64,000 nt of DNA from Ambrosia x helenae (lineage: Eukaryota > Streptophyta > Magnoliopsida > Asterales > Asteraceae): the NCBI GenBank assembly GCA_030844895.1, contig CM061231.1:92283084-92347083 (forward strand), written 5' to 3'. Position 1 is the stretch's first letter, and each line of letters opens with the position of its first letter. Position numbers and translations under genes: made by a program. Under the pieces are notes generated by a model that made no database searches, had not been told where the DNA came from, and saw nothing but the letters and a program-made list of their open reading frames with translations. Positions 22,793 to 31,992 of the stretch are shown one piece after another.

Positions 22793-24806
22793 AATTTAAT
22801 ACTTCAAACGGATCAAACATGTTAATTCTTTCCACCATTTGGTCATGTTGACCCACTAATAATCCCTTTGTCAAAATATCAGCAAGCTGATCCTTTGTGT
22901 TGATTTCACATGTCTTGATAACACCTTTTTGAATTTGCTCCCTTAGGAAAAACAAATCCAGTTCAAAGTGCTTAGTTTTGTCATAAAATACTGGATTAGC
23001 AGCTATTGACAAGGCTGCATTGTTATCACAATATACCTTTACAGGCAACTTGACAACTTGACCCAATTCTGTTAACAAGTTAATCATCCACATTACTTCA
23101 CAAGTTGCTGCACACATAGATCTATATTCTACCTCTGCAGATGATCTAGACACAGTTGATTGTCTCTTACTCTTCCAAGACACAAGACATTTACCCAAAA
23201 ATATGCAAAAGCCAGTAATTGACTTCCTTGAGTCAACACATTTTGCCCAATCACTATCAGCATATGCTGTAATGTGAAAGTCTAACCCTTTTGAAAATAA
23301 GATACCTTTACCAGGAGACTTCTTGAGATATCTCAATAATCTCATGGCAATTCTTAAGTGTGCATTCAAAGGATTATGCATGTGTTGACTTAGGTAATGC
23401 ACTGAATATGAAATGTCTGGCCTAGTGTGAGCAAGATAAATCAATTTGCCTACAAGTTTTTGATAACTAGTTACATTACTAACTTTATTGCCATATTGTT
23501 TACACATAGCAGTCAAAATGTGATTCTGTTCCATAGGGTTATTAACAGGTTTACACCCTGACATTCCAAACTCAGATAATAACTCCATGCAATACTTTCT
23601 TTGGGACAAACATAGACCATTAGACCCCTTAATGACTTCTATTCCCAGAAAGTACCTCAGTTCACCTAAATCTTTAATCAAGAATTTAGACTTCAAACAC
23701 TTTTTTACCTTATTTATTTCAGACACATTGTTACCTGTAACCACTATATCATCCACATAGACTAACAGAAATATAGTAACAGAATCAATGGCTTTAAAAA
23801 ATAGAGAATAGTCACATTTGCTTTGACAAAACCCTAATTCTACCAAAACAGACACTAGTTTTTCATTCCACATCCTTGGGGCTTGTTTTAAGCCATACAA
23901 GGATTTATTCAGTTTGCAAACCCTAGTCTCATTTTGAGAATAATAGCCATCAGGTAATGACATGTATACATCCTCATATAAGTTTCCATATAGGAAAGCA
24001 TTATTTACATCAAGTTGATACATGTTCCAATTACATTCAACAGCTATAGAAATAATACATCTAACAGTGACTAATTTTACAACAGGAGAAAAAGTCTCCT
24101 CAAAGTCTAACCCTTGTTTCTGGCTATAGCCTTTGGCTACAAGCCTTGCCTTGTACCTTTCTATATCACCATTGGATTTATATTTAATTTTATAAATCCA
24201 TTTACATCCTACAAGGCTTCTACCAACAGGTAACTCAACTAAATCCCAAGTTTTATTCCTATGATGAGCTTCTATCTCTTCATTCATGGCATTTATCCAA
24301 TTTGGATCAGTTATAGCCTTAGAAAAATTCTTTGGCTCATATGTTTTATTTAAAGCAGATGCATAACACTTAAACTCACAAGTCAAATTAGAGTAATTAA
24401 CTACTCTTTTAAAACCATATTTCACCTTCCCTTCTAGGACATAGTCACTCAGTTTCTTAGGCAAGGTTGTACTCCTAGATGAGCTTCTAGTAACTAAATC
24501 AGTTTGTTGTAAAGAGTTTCCCTCAGAATTAGAAAGTTCTTCACTTTCATTTCCAGTCCCTACATGCTCAGCCCTATCTATTACTAAACTACTACTACTG
24601 GGCTGCTCCATTTGAGCCTTGCCATCTATCATAGTAGGTTCAGCATTAGACTGCTGAGACCCATGAAGGTCTGAATCAGTGTTACCTGGACCCTTTCCTT
24701 CATCATTGGGACCTTCAGTTTGTTCAGTGTTTATGTTATCATACATGTCAAAGAAGTTTAAATTGTTAATGTGAACCTGACTATTCTCATTGAACTTAGA
24801 AAACAT
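22791..24806 (-). CDS. Copia polyprotein part 3: reverse transcriptase and RNase H
   Basis: This 671-codon frame copies the RNA genome into DNA within the particle. Residues 1-120 are the low-complexity linker after integrase. The RT domain starts near the KTWDLVELP motif (about residue 185) and contains KWIYKIKYKSNGDIERYKAR, QLDVNNAFLYG, LYGLKQAPRMWN and the catalytic YVDDIVV. RNase H follows with AYADSDWAKC, the SAEVEYRS Glu motif and TKHFELDLFFLRE. It ends at a TGA beside the polypurine tract. The listed start is only the first ATG of the open frame; the true protein continues from the integrase frame upstream, from which it is separated by a one-base change in the A run at 24857-24862. 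Domain content looks complete. Confidence 0.9.
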   Translation of the reverse strand: MFSKFNENSQVHINNLNFFDMYDNINTEQTEGPNDEGKGPGNTDSDLHGSQQSNAEPTMIDGKAQMEQPSSSSLVIDRAEHVGTGNESEELSNSEGNSLQQTDLVTRSSSRSTTLPKKLSDYVLEGKVKYGFKRVVNYSNLTCEFKCYASALNKTYEPKNFSKAITDPNWINAMNEEIEAHHRNKTWDLVELPVGRSLVGCKWIYKIKYKSNGDIERYKARLVAKGYSQKQGLDFEETFSPVVKLVTVRCIISIAVECNWNMYQLDVNNAFLYGNLYEDVYMSLPDGYYSQNETRVCKLNKSLYGLKQAPRMWNEKLVSVLVELGFCQSKCDYSLFFKAIDSVTIFLLVYVDDIVVTGNNVSEINKVKKCLKSKFLIKDLGELRYFLGIEVIKGSNGLCLSQRKYCMELLSEFGMSGCKPVNNPMEQNHILTAMCKQYGNKVSNVTSYQKLVGKLIYLAHTRPDISYSVHYLSQHMHNPLNAHLRIAMRLLRYLKKSPGKGILFSKGLDFHITAYADSDWAKCVDSRKSITGFCIFLGKCLVSWKSKRQSTVSRSSAEVEYRSMCAATCEVMWMINLLTELGQVVKLPVKVYCDNNAALSIAANPVFYDKTKHFELDLFFLREQIQKGVIKTCEINTKDQLADILTKGLLVGQHDQMVERINMFDPFEVLN

Positions 24807-26125
24807 TGTTTTGTCTTTAAAAGGAAAAATGTGTTCAAATAATTTAACATCTCTAGAAAAAATGTTGATTTTGTGTCTAAACTAAACATTTTATAACCTT
24901 TCTTTTCTGTTGAATAACCTATAAGTACACATTTTTCAGATCTACTTAACAATTTGTCAGGTTCATCTAGGACTGTACAAAAACATAAACAACCACACAT
25001 TTTTAAATGGTCAAGAAAGGGTTCAAATCCAAAAATTAGCTCATATGGAATCTTGCCACCTAAGACTGAGGATGGTGTCCTATTAATAAGGTAAGATGTA
25101 GTTAGCACACAATCTGACCAAAACCTAACAGGTAAATAACTTTGAAATAAGAGAGCCCTAGCCACATTTAAAAGGTGTCTATGCTTCCTCTCAACAATCC
25201 CATTCTGTTGGGGTGTATAGGTACATGAAGTCTGTTGCAATATTCCTTTTGATTTTAAAAGATTACTCATTTTATTGTTTATAAACTCACTTCCATTATC
25301 ACTTCTAAAACATTTTATGTTTCTTTTAAACTGAGTTTTAACAATTTCAATAAAATCCTTTATATTTTCATAGACTTCTGTTTTATTCTTCATTAAACAC
25401 ACCCATACTGCCCTAGAATGGTCATCAACTATAGTGAGAAAAAACCTATACCCTTCCCTACTTGGAACCTTGTAAGGTCCCCACACATCTAAATGAACTA
25501 GCTGGCCTAATTCATCAGATTTATGTGTGCTTAAGGGAAATGGTTCCCTATGTTGTTTAGCTCTAAGACATACTTCACAAGGTTCAGTATTATCCTGATC
25601 AGTTAATCCTAGTCTGTTTTTAAAACATTTAATAGCATGATCAGATGGATGACCCATCCTCCCATGCCACAAGTTGTTAAGACCACTCTGATTACAATAC
25701 ACCTTATTGATCATCAAAGAGTTGCCACAATAATACAGACCATCTACTTGATTACCAGTCACCAGGACACTCTTGGTTACCAGGTCCTGTACATAACACT
25801 TGTATTCATCAAACACTACATTGACCTTGTTATCCTTAGCAAGTTTGTGAATAGAGATCAAGTTGATGGAATAATCAGGAACAACCAATACATCTAATAG
25901 CACTACATTGTTTCCAAGTTTAACATTCCCAATTTTAGTGACAATAGCATCAGTACCATTTGGGTGTGTTACTTTTATATTAAATTCTATAACATCTATG
26001 TAGTTTATCAAATATTTTTCATTTTGAATCATATGTTGGTTGGCTCCTGAATCAAATATCCATCCCCATATTCTACCATTCTTTAACCCACTAGCAAAAT
26101 AGGTTTGCAACACACACTTGCACAA
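24758..26125 (-). CDS. Copia polyprotein part 2: protease and integrase
   Basis: This 455-codon frame opens with the aspartic protease active site WIFDSGANQHM (about residue 27). The gag-pre-integrase zinc motif is HGRMGHPS...CEVCLRAKQ, and the integrase core has Asp in HLDVWGPY, Asp in RSDNGSEF and Glu in GIVERKHRH. The protease cuts the polyprotein and the integrase inserts the cDNA. Both edges are frameshifts relative to neighbouring frames: gag enters from another frame at 26124-26128 and RT leaves at 24857-24862, both in short homopolymers. The last ~30 residues of this frame are therefore out-of-frame noise. Confidence 0.9.
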   Translation of the reverse strand: MCKCVLQTYFASGLKNGRIWGWIFDSGANQHMIQNEKYLINYIDVIEFNIKVTHPNGTDAIVTKIGNVKLGNNVVLLDVLVVPDYSINLISIHKLAKDNKVNVVFDEYKCYVQDLVTKSVLVTGNQVDGLYYCGNSLMINKVYCNQSGLNNLWHGRMGHPSDHAIKCFKNRLGLTDQDNTEPCEVCLRAKQHREPFPLSTHKSDELGQLVHLDVWGPYKVPSREGYRFFLTIVDDHSRAVWVCLMKNKTEVYENIKDFIEIVKTQFKRNIKCFRSDNGSEFINNKMSNLLKSKGILQQTSCTYTPQQNGIVERKHRHLLNVARALLFQSYLPVRFWSDCVLTTSYLINRTPSSVLGGKIPYELIFGFEPFLDHLKMCGCLCFCTVLDEPDKLLSRSEKCVLIGYSTEKKGYKMFSLDTKSTFFLEMLNYLNTFFLLKTKQCFLSSMRIVRFTLTI

Positions 26126-27213
26126 AAAGGACTTAACCCACCTGAAACATTGCAGCTCTTTGGAGCATCACTAGGTTTATCACTTAATAAACTCAACAAC
26201 CTGCTAAACTGTTCACTAGACAAAGTGTTTAGAGAACTAGTATTATGTGACCCATCAGTATTATCACACACTACAGCATTACTAGTTGCACTTGTTTTCT
26301 TTCCTGATGTTCCTCTTGGTCTCATCCAAGAGGGATAACCTATTATTTCAAAACATTTTTCAGAAAGATGATCTATCTTGTTACAGTGAGAGCATTTTAG
26401 GTTTTGATTTGAAACCCTATTAGTTTTCTTAAACTCAATTGATTGATTAGTTTTAGAAAACAAGGCCATATTCTGCCCCTTTTTGTTACCAATGCTCGCA
26501 TTCCTATGGGATTCCTCCCTTGAAATGATAGCAAAGGCTTCCTTGACAGATGGTAAAGTTTCTTTAATCAATAAACTAGTTCTCACAGACTGATAGCAAC
26601 TATCTAAGCCCATTAAGAATTGCATTAACTTTATCATACTGCTAAAGTTATTAAAATCCTTGGCTGCATCACAAGTGCAAGCAGGCAATTGGAGTATTTG
26701 ATCCAATTGCTTCCACATAATGTTTAGTTTGTGATAATATTCTGATACAGACATACCATCTTGATTAAAAGAGTTTATTTTTTGATAAAGATCAAACACA
26801 ACAGAACCATCTATTTTATCATATGTTTCTTTTAATTCAGCCCAGACATCACAAGCTAACCTAGAAAACACATGACCCATGTACAGATCCTCACTGATTG
26901 AATTTAAAATCCATGTTAACACTATAGAGTTACACCTATGCCATTGTCTACCCAGAATATCATTATCCATAGACTTATGACATGTTTTATCAATAAATCC
27001 CCATTTGTTTTTGACCTGCAAAGCCAGTTGCATAGCATTTGCCCATACAGTATAATTTCCTGACCCTTTTAATTTTATAGAAACTATAGTTAGATTGCTA
27101 GAGTCAGAAGCATGAAGATATAATGGGTCACTAGCATCTAGTTTGCTAATCAAGGTCTCACTAGTTCCAACTATAGAACCTCCTGTAGGAGGCCCTTGAA
27201 TACCATCAACCAT
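26083..27213 (-). CDS. Copia polyprotein part 1: gag
   Basis: This 376-codon frame starts at an ATG 545 bases inside the 5' LTR and holds the nucleocapsid/capsid part. The N-terminal half has LKGSGNYTVWANAMQLALQV, then WILNSISEDLYMG and SEYYHKLNIMWKQLD, the usual copia gag fold. The zinc knuckle CSHCNKIDHLSEKC (about residues 274-287) is followed by FEIIGYP, typical of copia gags. Gag packages the RNA into particles. The last ~15 residues are out of frame because of the homopolymer change at 26124-26128, beyond which the protease frame continues. Confidence 0.9.
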   Translation of the reverse strand: MVDGIQGPPTGGSIVGTSETLISKLDASDPLYLHASDSSNLTIVSIKLKGSGNYTVWANAMQLALQVKNKWGFIDKTCHKSMDNDILGRQWHRCNSIVLTWILNSISEDLYMGHVFSRLACDVWAELKETYDKIDGSVVFDLYQKINSFNQDGMSVSEYYHKLNIMWKQLDQILQLPACTCDAAKDFNNFSSMIKLMQFLMGLDSCYQSVRTSLLIKETLPSVKEAFAIISREESHRNASIGNKKGQNMALFSKTNQSIEFKKTNRVSNQNLKCSHCNKIDHLSEKCFEIIGYPSWMRPRGTSGKKTSATSNAVVCDNTDGSHNTSSLNTLSSEQFSRLLSLLSDKPSDAPKSCNVSGGLSPFCASVCCKPILLVG

Positions 27214-27745
27214 GATAACTCACAGAGAACACAGAAGATAGCACGCAATCACAGATAACAACTAGACAAAAAACAATTAGAGAAAAAACAAAAAACAAAA
27301 ACAAAACAAATCAACAAAATGGATCAAACACACACGGCGAAGCCACAACAGAGGCCAGATCGTTGGTTCATCACTCAAGGGTGCCAACACAAGTGTGTTG
27401 AGGGAGCCACCTAATATTCTAGACAACACAGATAACTCTCAATCAATCAATCAACGCCGGTCCCCCTAACCCAGCCAAGAACAGATCTACTTAATATGAA
27501 GTAAAAACAGTAAGAAAATAGAGGAGAGATGGAACAATCTCACCGGGAAGCACAGCTACAATGCATAAGCTCCAGAGATTAACCCTAGTTTTTTAGGGTT
27601 TCTTCCACACCAGATATGTTTCTTGACCAGTGAACACCAGAGTTTCTTCAGCAAGAAAACACCAAGATCAAACCAGATCTGAACTCACGCAGCGGAACTT
27701 TAACCAAACCCTAGATGAACAATAATCCACCAAGAGCTAATCAGA
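27214..27745 (-). other. 5' untranslated leader of copia 22142-28396
   Basis: This lies between the primer binding site and the gag ATG. It is A-rich on the + strand (T-rich in the transcript) with no ORF. Confidence 0.7.
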
Positions 27746-27757
27746 GCTCTGATACCA
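27746..27757 (-). other. Primer binding site (tRNA-iMet type)
   Basis: On the minus strand TGGTATCAGAGC directly follows the 5' LTR, complementary to the 3' end of initiator tRNA-Met, the usual copia primer. Confidence 0.93.
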
Positions 27758-28396
27758 TGTCAAATTTATGGTATGAACTGAAATAATCTTCTTATTAAAC
27801 AAGAAACCCAACCCTGAATGTCTACACCCAAAGAAACAACAGATTACAACTCAGAACATTACACACCTTGAAACTCCTCACCAGATTATCAATATGATAA
27901 TCTTACACACTCTAGGACTCAACGACTAAGAGATCTGATCAGAGGATGATCAGATCTTTACAAATCTATAAAACCCTAATGTGAAAGAGAATACCAAAAG
28001 ACTGAAACAAAATAATGATCTGAGCAAAAGTTGTAATAGTGACGAAATAATAATCCTTTTATAGGACTACTAGAAGCTTCTCTTGAGAAAGCACAGTTTA
28101 GCTTCTTCTCAGCCACACGATCAAATAATGACACGGATCGTGTAAAAGAACGGTCAAGATTAAAAGACTCTTATGGACTGGGCTTTTTGATGAATGGACC
28201 AGGCCACACCTGGGCCACACCTTTGAATCTACCATCTTTAAACTGCTACAGGCCCACTGCTACAAGTCCTGCTACAAGCCCAATCTACTATCCAGTCTGC
28301 TACAAGTCCATTTCCTGTCCACCTATAATTCCAAACATGTATTAGTCTTATTTGAATAACAAGTATTAAATTGATATGAAGTTATTAATTTTAACA
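27758..28396 (-). repeat. 5' LTR of copia 22142-28396
   Basis: 639 bp, five substitutions from its partner. The TATA box TATAAAAG on the minus strand is at 28056-28063. The LTR also contains a CTGCTACAAG-type word repeated several times around 28243-28311. Confidence 0.93.
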
Positions 28397-28702
28397 GTTA
28401 TAAACAGTTTCATTTTGGATCAGTTTAATTGTTTGAAACCAAATAATAAATACCCTTAATATCATAAAACTAGTTCATCAATCATCATGTTGCTTAGTTA
28501 GCAATACAAAATATAACTTTTCCCATTATAAACTTACTTCAATAATAAACGTCCTTAAGATCAAAGTTTATGATGACCCGAGTCAGCGCATAAAGTTGTT
28601 GTATTTATTTAGTAAATTGCTAATCAAAGTTATATGCTGATCATGTAATTATAGAATTGTTTTTTTTCCAATTTCAAATAATTCCACAAACCAAACGCCA
28701 CC
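28397..28702 (+). other. Harbinger 3' end after the copia insertion
   Basis: This is the continuation of the Harbinger non-coding tail, beginning with the GTTAT duplicate and ending in the right inverted repeat. No gene. Confidence 0.6.
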
Positions 28703-28705
28703 TAA

Positions 28706-29769
28706 AATAAATTTTTTTTTTGAACGGCTAATTTACACCCCTTTAAATACACCATTTTTTTTTTTGCCTCTTTGAACTCCCAACCTTCTCCAACACCCTA
28801 AAAGGGTGGGGGGCCTAAAGGAGTTTGGAAAGAAAAAAAAAATTACTCCGTGTATGGCAAGAAAAGGTACCATGAAATAAAAGTTGACAATTGACTACAC
28901 GGTTTGGACCAATTCATTCGCAGCCGCAACATAGAAAAATTTTCTTTGACTCTCTTCTTTGTTTAGTAACCGACCAAAACGTGATTCTTGTTTTATTCAT
29001 CAAAATTCCGATGAATTACGATTTATATTTTTAACAGAATAAAATTAATATGCACGTTAGGTCATGGGGTATAGCCTAACTATCTTTAACTCCACCTAAA
29101 TATCACATCATTCACTCTGTCTTTTTTCACATTAGCTCACTTTAAGGAAATGGTTTAACGTCTAACCTTCTCTCTTTTAATTCATGTTAACATGTTAACT
29201 TAGTGCCACTTTCATGCCCCTTAACATAGGAAGAGAGTGGTGTACAATGAAAGTTAAAATGTCACGTCACCGTTAACACTCTTGGTGTGAAGGTACACCC
29301 CATGGTCTTAGTTTAAAATAATTGGTATAAAAGAAGTAGGAGCAGTTGACGTTAAAAAAAATTTATTTGCATTGTTAATAAACAGATGTCCTGATTAACC
29401 GGATATCTACCAATTGATTACAAAAGTATCTTATACAAAAGCATTTTATATTTAGCTATGATCAAAAAAAAAAAAAAACAAAAATTTTTTTTGCAAGTTT
29501 TCATCACTAGTTGAGCTGAAAATGACTACAGTTCTAGAAAAAGTATTTTTATTTGGATCGAAATTATAGCTAATCAAATTATTTTTGTTCTTTAATTTAT
29601 TAGGAATGAAATCAAGGACTAACCTAGTATTGTCAAGCATGAATTTGGAATCCACATTCGTAGAAGGGCATACATATGTTTAGAGGTTTGGTGGAGAAAA
29701 TCGGAAGACTGATTAGTAAAATAATTTAAAATTATAAGTTACTATCATGTGATTCAAAACCCTACTTTA
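28706..29769. other. AT-rich region, nothing recognised
   Basis: It contains poly-A/T runs (28711-28720, 28751-28762, 29466-29479) and short frames without domains. I see no gene or classified repeat. Confidence 0.5.
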
Positions 29770-29774
29770 TGAGC

Positions 29775-30175
29775 ATGTTTGGCTCTTCTTATTTTCATCT
29801 CGTTATAACTTATTATTTTTCAAAAAGTTAATAAATTGAGAAAAGTGTTTGGCAAATAAAAAATGAATTAATGTTATAACTTTTCATTTGCCTATAATAA
29901 GTTGTTTTGGAAAAGTAAGGAAGATGTGATCTTTTGAACCTCCTTATAACTTATTGATGGATATTTACCAACATGCCCTCCTTATATCGTTATACATACT
30001 CTCCTTATATCCGTTTTGGTCATTTTACCTAAATAAGTTAAACCAAACATTTTTTTTTTACAAAATAACTTATCAAATTATTGTTTTTCCCACCACATAA
30101 ACTAATCTAAACACTTTTCTAAAAACTCCTTTTTAAAAAGTCATAAGTTAATAAGTCATTTTAACAAAAAGTGTA
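29775..30175. mobile_element. MITE candidate (~400 bp)
   Basis: The two ends are imperfect inverted repeats: on the left an AACTTATTATTTTTC, AAAAAG, AAAAGTGTTTGG sequence; on the right its reverse complement around AAACACTTTTC and AAGTCATAAGTTAATAAG. The middle repeats ATAACTTAT-type words. The target duplication was not resolved. Confidence 0.4.
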
Positions 30176-30236
30176 AACAAGTGAAAAGGGTAATTTGTCA
30201 AAAGAACATGTACATACAAGTCACATGTCATTTTCA

Positions 30237-30335
30237 CCTTCATTTTAAACATCTGTAACTTTTTTATACGTCATTTAAAAAAATATAGACCATAAAATTG
30301 AGCGTCCTTTTATCTTTAATATGAGTACCATATTG
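30237..30335 (+). repeat. Fourth copy of the Helitron-type AT-rich module
   Basis: ATTTTAAACATCTGTAACTT, then TTTATACGTCA, then TTTTATCTTTAATATGAG parallels the copies at 9685, 10105 and 10330, tying this region to the same Helitron family. Confidence 0.5.
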
Positions 30336-30340
30336 TTATA

Positions 30341-30830
30341 CTTTTGAAATAAAAGTCGAAAACCCAGTTGCATAATACACAATGGAGATAACGTAAAACA
30401 AACACAATGAGTACCAATTAAATATGCAATGAACAATAGGATATAAAACACAATGAACAGTCTAATAAAACACAATTGACGACATACTAAAGACACAATG
30501 AACAGAATACTAAAATACAATGAATGCTTTTGAAAAAAATCGAAACCCAGTTGCGTAAGACAAAGTGGACGACATACTAAAGACACAATAGACAGAAGAT
30601 TAAAACACAATAAATACTTTTGAAAAAAAAGTCAAAAACCCAGTTGTGTAAGACACAAAAAAAAGTCAAAAACCCAATTATATATGCAATGAACAATAGG
30701 GTATAAAACAAAATGAACAGTCTACTAAAACACAATGGACGACATACTAAAGAACCAATGAACAGAATAGTACAACACAATAAATAGTAGACTTAAACAC
30801 AATGAGCAACATGTTCAAAAAATCGGTGAC
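30341..30830 (+). repeat. Degenerate tandem array of AAAACACAATGAACA-type units
   Basis: About 490 bp of nested short repeats: ACACAATGAACAG, GACGACATACTAAAGA and AAAACCCAGTTG recur, and a larger ~300-bp period repeats the TATGCAATGAACAATAGG block at 30422 and 30682. Frames here are repeat shadows. Confidence 0.7.
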
Positions 30831-31337
30831 TTGAACTCGGTTGTAACTTGGTAAGTAGATATTATTAATTTCCAAAAATCGGTTGTAACTTGGTATAGGG
30901 TAAAAATGTTCAGAAAACAAAATTATTAGGAGAGAAAAGCGGACCAGTGTCGCCTCTAGGAATTTCATCACTTAGGCGCTCTGGGCAATCGCTTTTGACA
31001 ACAGTGACTTAAACTCATTCAATGTTGAGGAAATCAAACAATAAACCCAGAAACTACTTACATGGACACTGCATAAGATATATCATCAAACATATGTTTT
31101 CAAAGTGATTATTGTGGCTTTAGGAATAATAATAACGAAGTAAAAACGGCGTACATTCAAGTATTCTACCCACATGCCTGGTAATCCAATGTCCCTTGAG
31201 AACCTATATGGCAAGCAAAAATCGCCATTACCGGGTTGCATATCCTTCCTTTAGATATAACTTATAATTTACGTATAACCAAATTAAAAAAGCTTCAAGA
31301 TCTCTAAAATAAAATTATATTGTGTTTGAAAATTTTA
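30831..31337. other. Unannotated spacer before the second copia
   Basis: This holds no recognised gene. It ends in TTTTA (31333-31337), the left target duplication of the element that follows. Confidence 0.5.
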
Positions 31338-31750
31338 TGTTGATTATATTAATAAGAACATAAGGTATAAACATAAGAATTAATCATGTGTACCTGATAT
31401 GCTTAACCATTCAGGAACCTCAGTAATGGAAGATACCATCATCTTGATTGGGTTCCCTTTAGTGTGTACAGTAATGATGGCTAATGATCACATGGTAATC
31501 GTTTGAGAGGGAGAGGTAGGCGGCGGCTTTAGGGTTATGGTGTTATGTCATTATTTCTAAACATCAACCTCTATCCCTCTATTTATACACACAGGGGACA
31601 CCCTAATAAGGCCTATCTAATGACAAGTCCGTCCATCAAAGACATGTCTGTTATTGGGCTTAGGATAATATTAATAATTGATCATCATTATATAAATGAT
31701 TATAATGGCTATCGATAAATATACAAACGTCACGTATATTTAGTCCAACA
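31338..31750 (-). repeat. 3' LTR of non-autonomous copia
   Basis: 413 bp with TGTTGATTAT...AGTCCAACA ends on the + strand; 4 differences from its partner. The TATAAATA box is read on the minus strand. Confidence 0.9.
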
Positions 31751-31761
31751 TTCTCCCACTT
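31751..31761 (-). other. Polypurine tract of non-autonomous copia
   Basis: AAGTGGGAGAA on the minus strand, directly before the 3' LTR. Confidence 0.8.
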
Positions 31762-31992
31762 AGCCGAGTAATCATTTATTATGAGTATTACGTAAGTCTG
31801 CAGAGATTAATACTCATTTTAGTTCTAAACCCAAAATGTAGCAGAGAAATATAGCCGTTAAGTCTTTATTCGACTTAGGACCCCCATTAATCATACTACA
31901 TCCAAATTTAAAACTTAACATTAGGATCAATTAACGTTATGCCCTTAGTTGATTTGTTATATTATTGTCTTTATGCCATTATGCTAGCTTAC

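Larger units (their letters stand above)
22142..28396 (-). mobile_element. Complete young Ty1/copia retrotransposon (6255 bp)
   Basis: Two 639-bp LTRs differ at 5 positions that I counted. A perfect GTTAT duplication (22137-22141 and 28397-28401), a PBS next to the 5' LTR, a polypurine tract next to the 3' LTR, and gag, protease, integrase, RT and RNase H in copia order are all present. The coding frame is broken only at two homopolymer runs (26124-26128 and 24857-24862). At an assumed 1.3e-8 substitutions per site per year, 5/639 gives roughly 0.3 million years. It is inserted in the 3' non-coding part of the Harbinger element. Confidence 0.93.
18309..28702 (+). mobile_element. PIF/Harbinger DNA transposon, split by a copia insertion
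   Basis: The termini are similar inverted repeats: GGTAGTGTTCGCTT on the left and, reading inward from 28702 on the minus strand, GGTGGCGTTTGGTTT. A 3-bp TAA duplication flanks them at 18306-18308 and 28703-28705, as expected for PIF/Harbinger. Without the copia (22142-28396 plus one TSD copy) the element is about 4.1 kb. It carries a DDE transposase followed by a Myb/SANT-like ORF, the normal two-gene content of the family. Both genes have stop codons, so it is non-functional. Confidence 0.85.
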
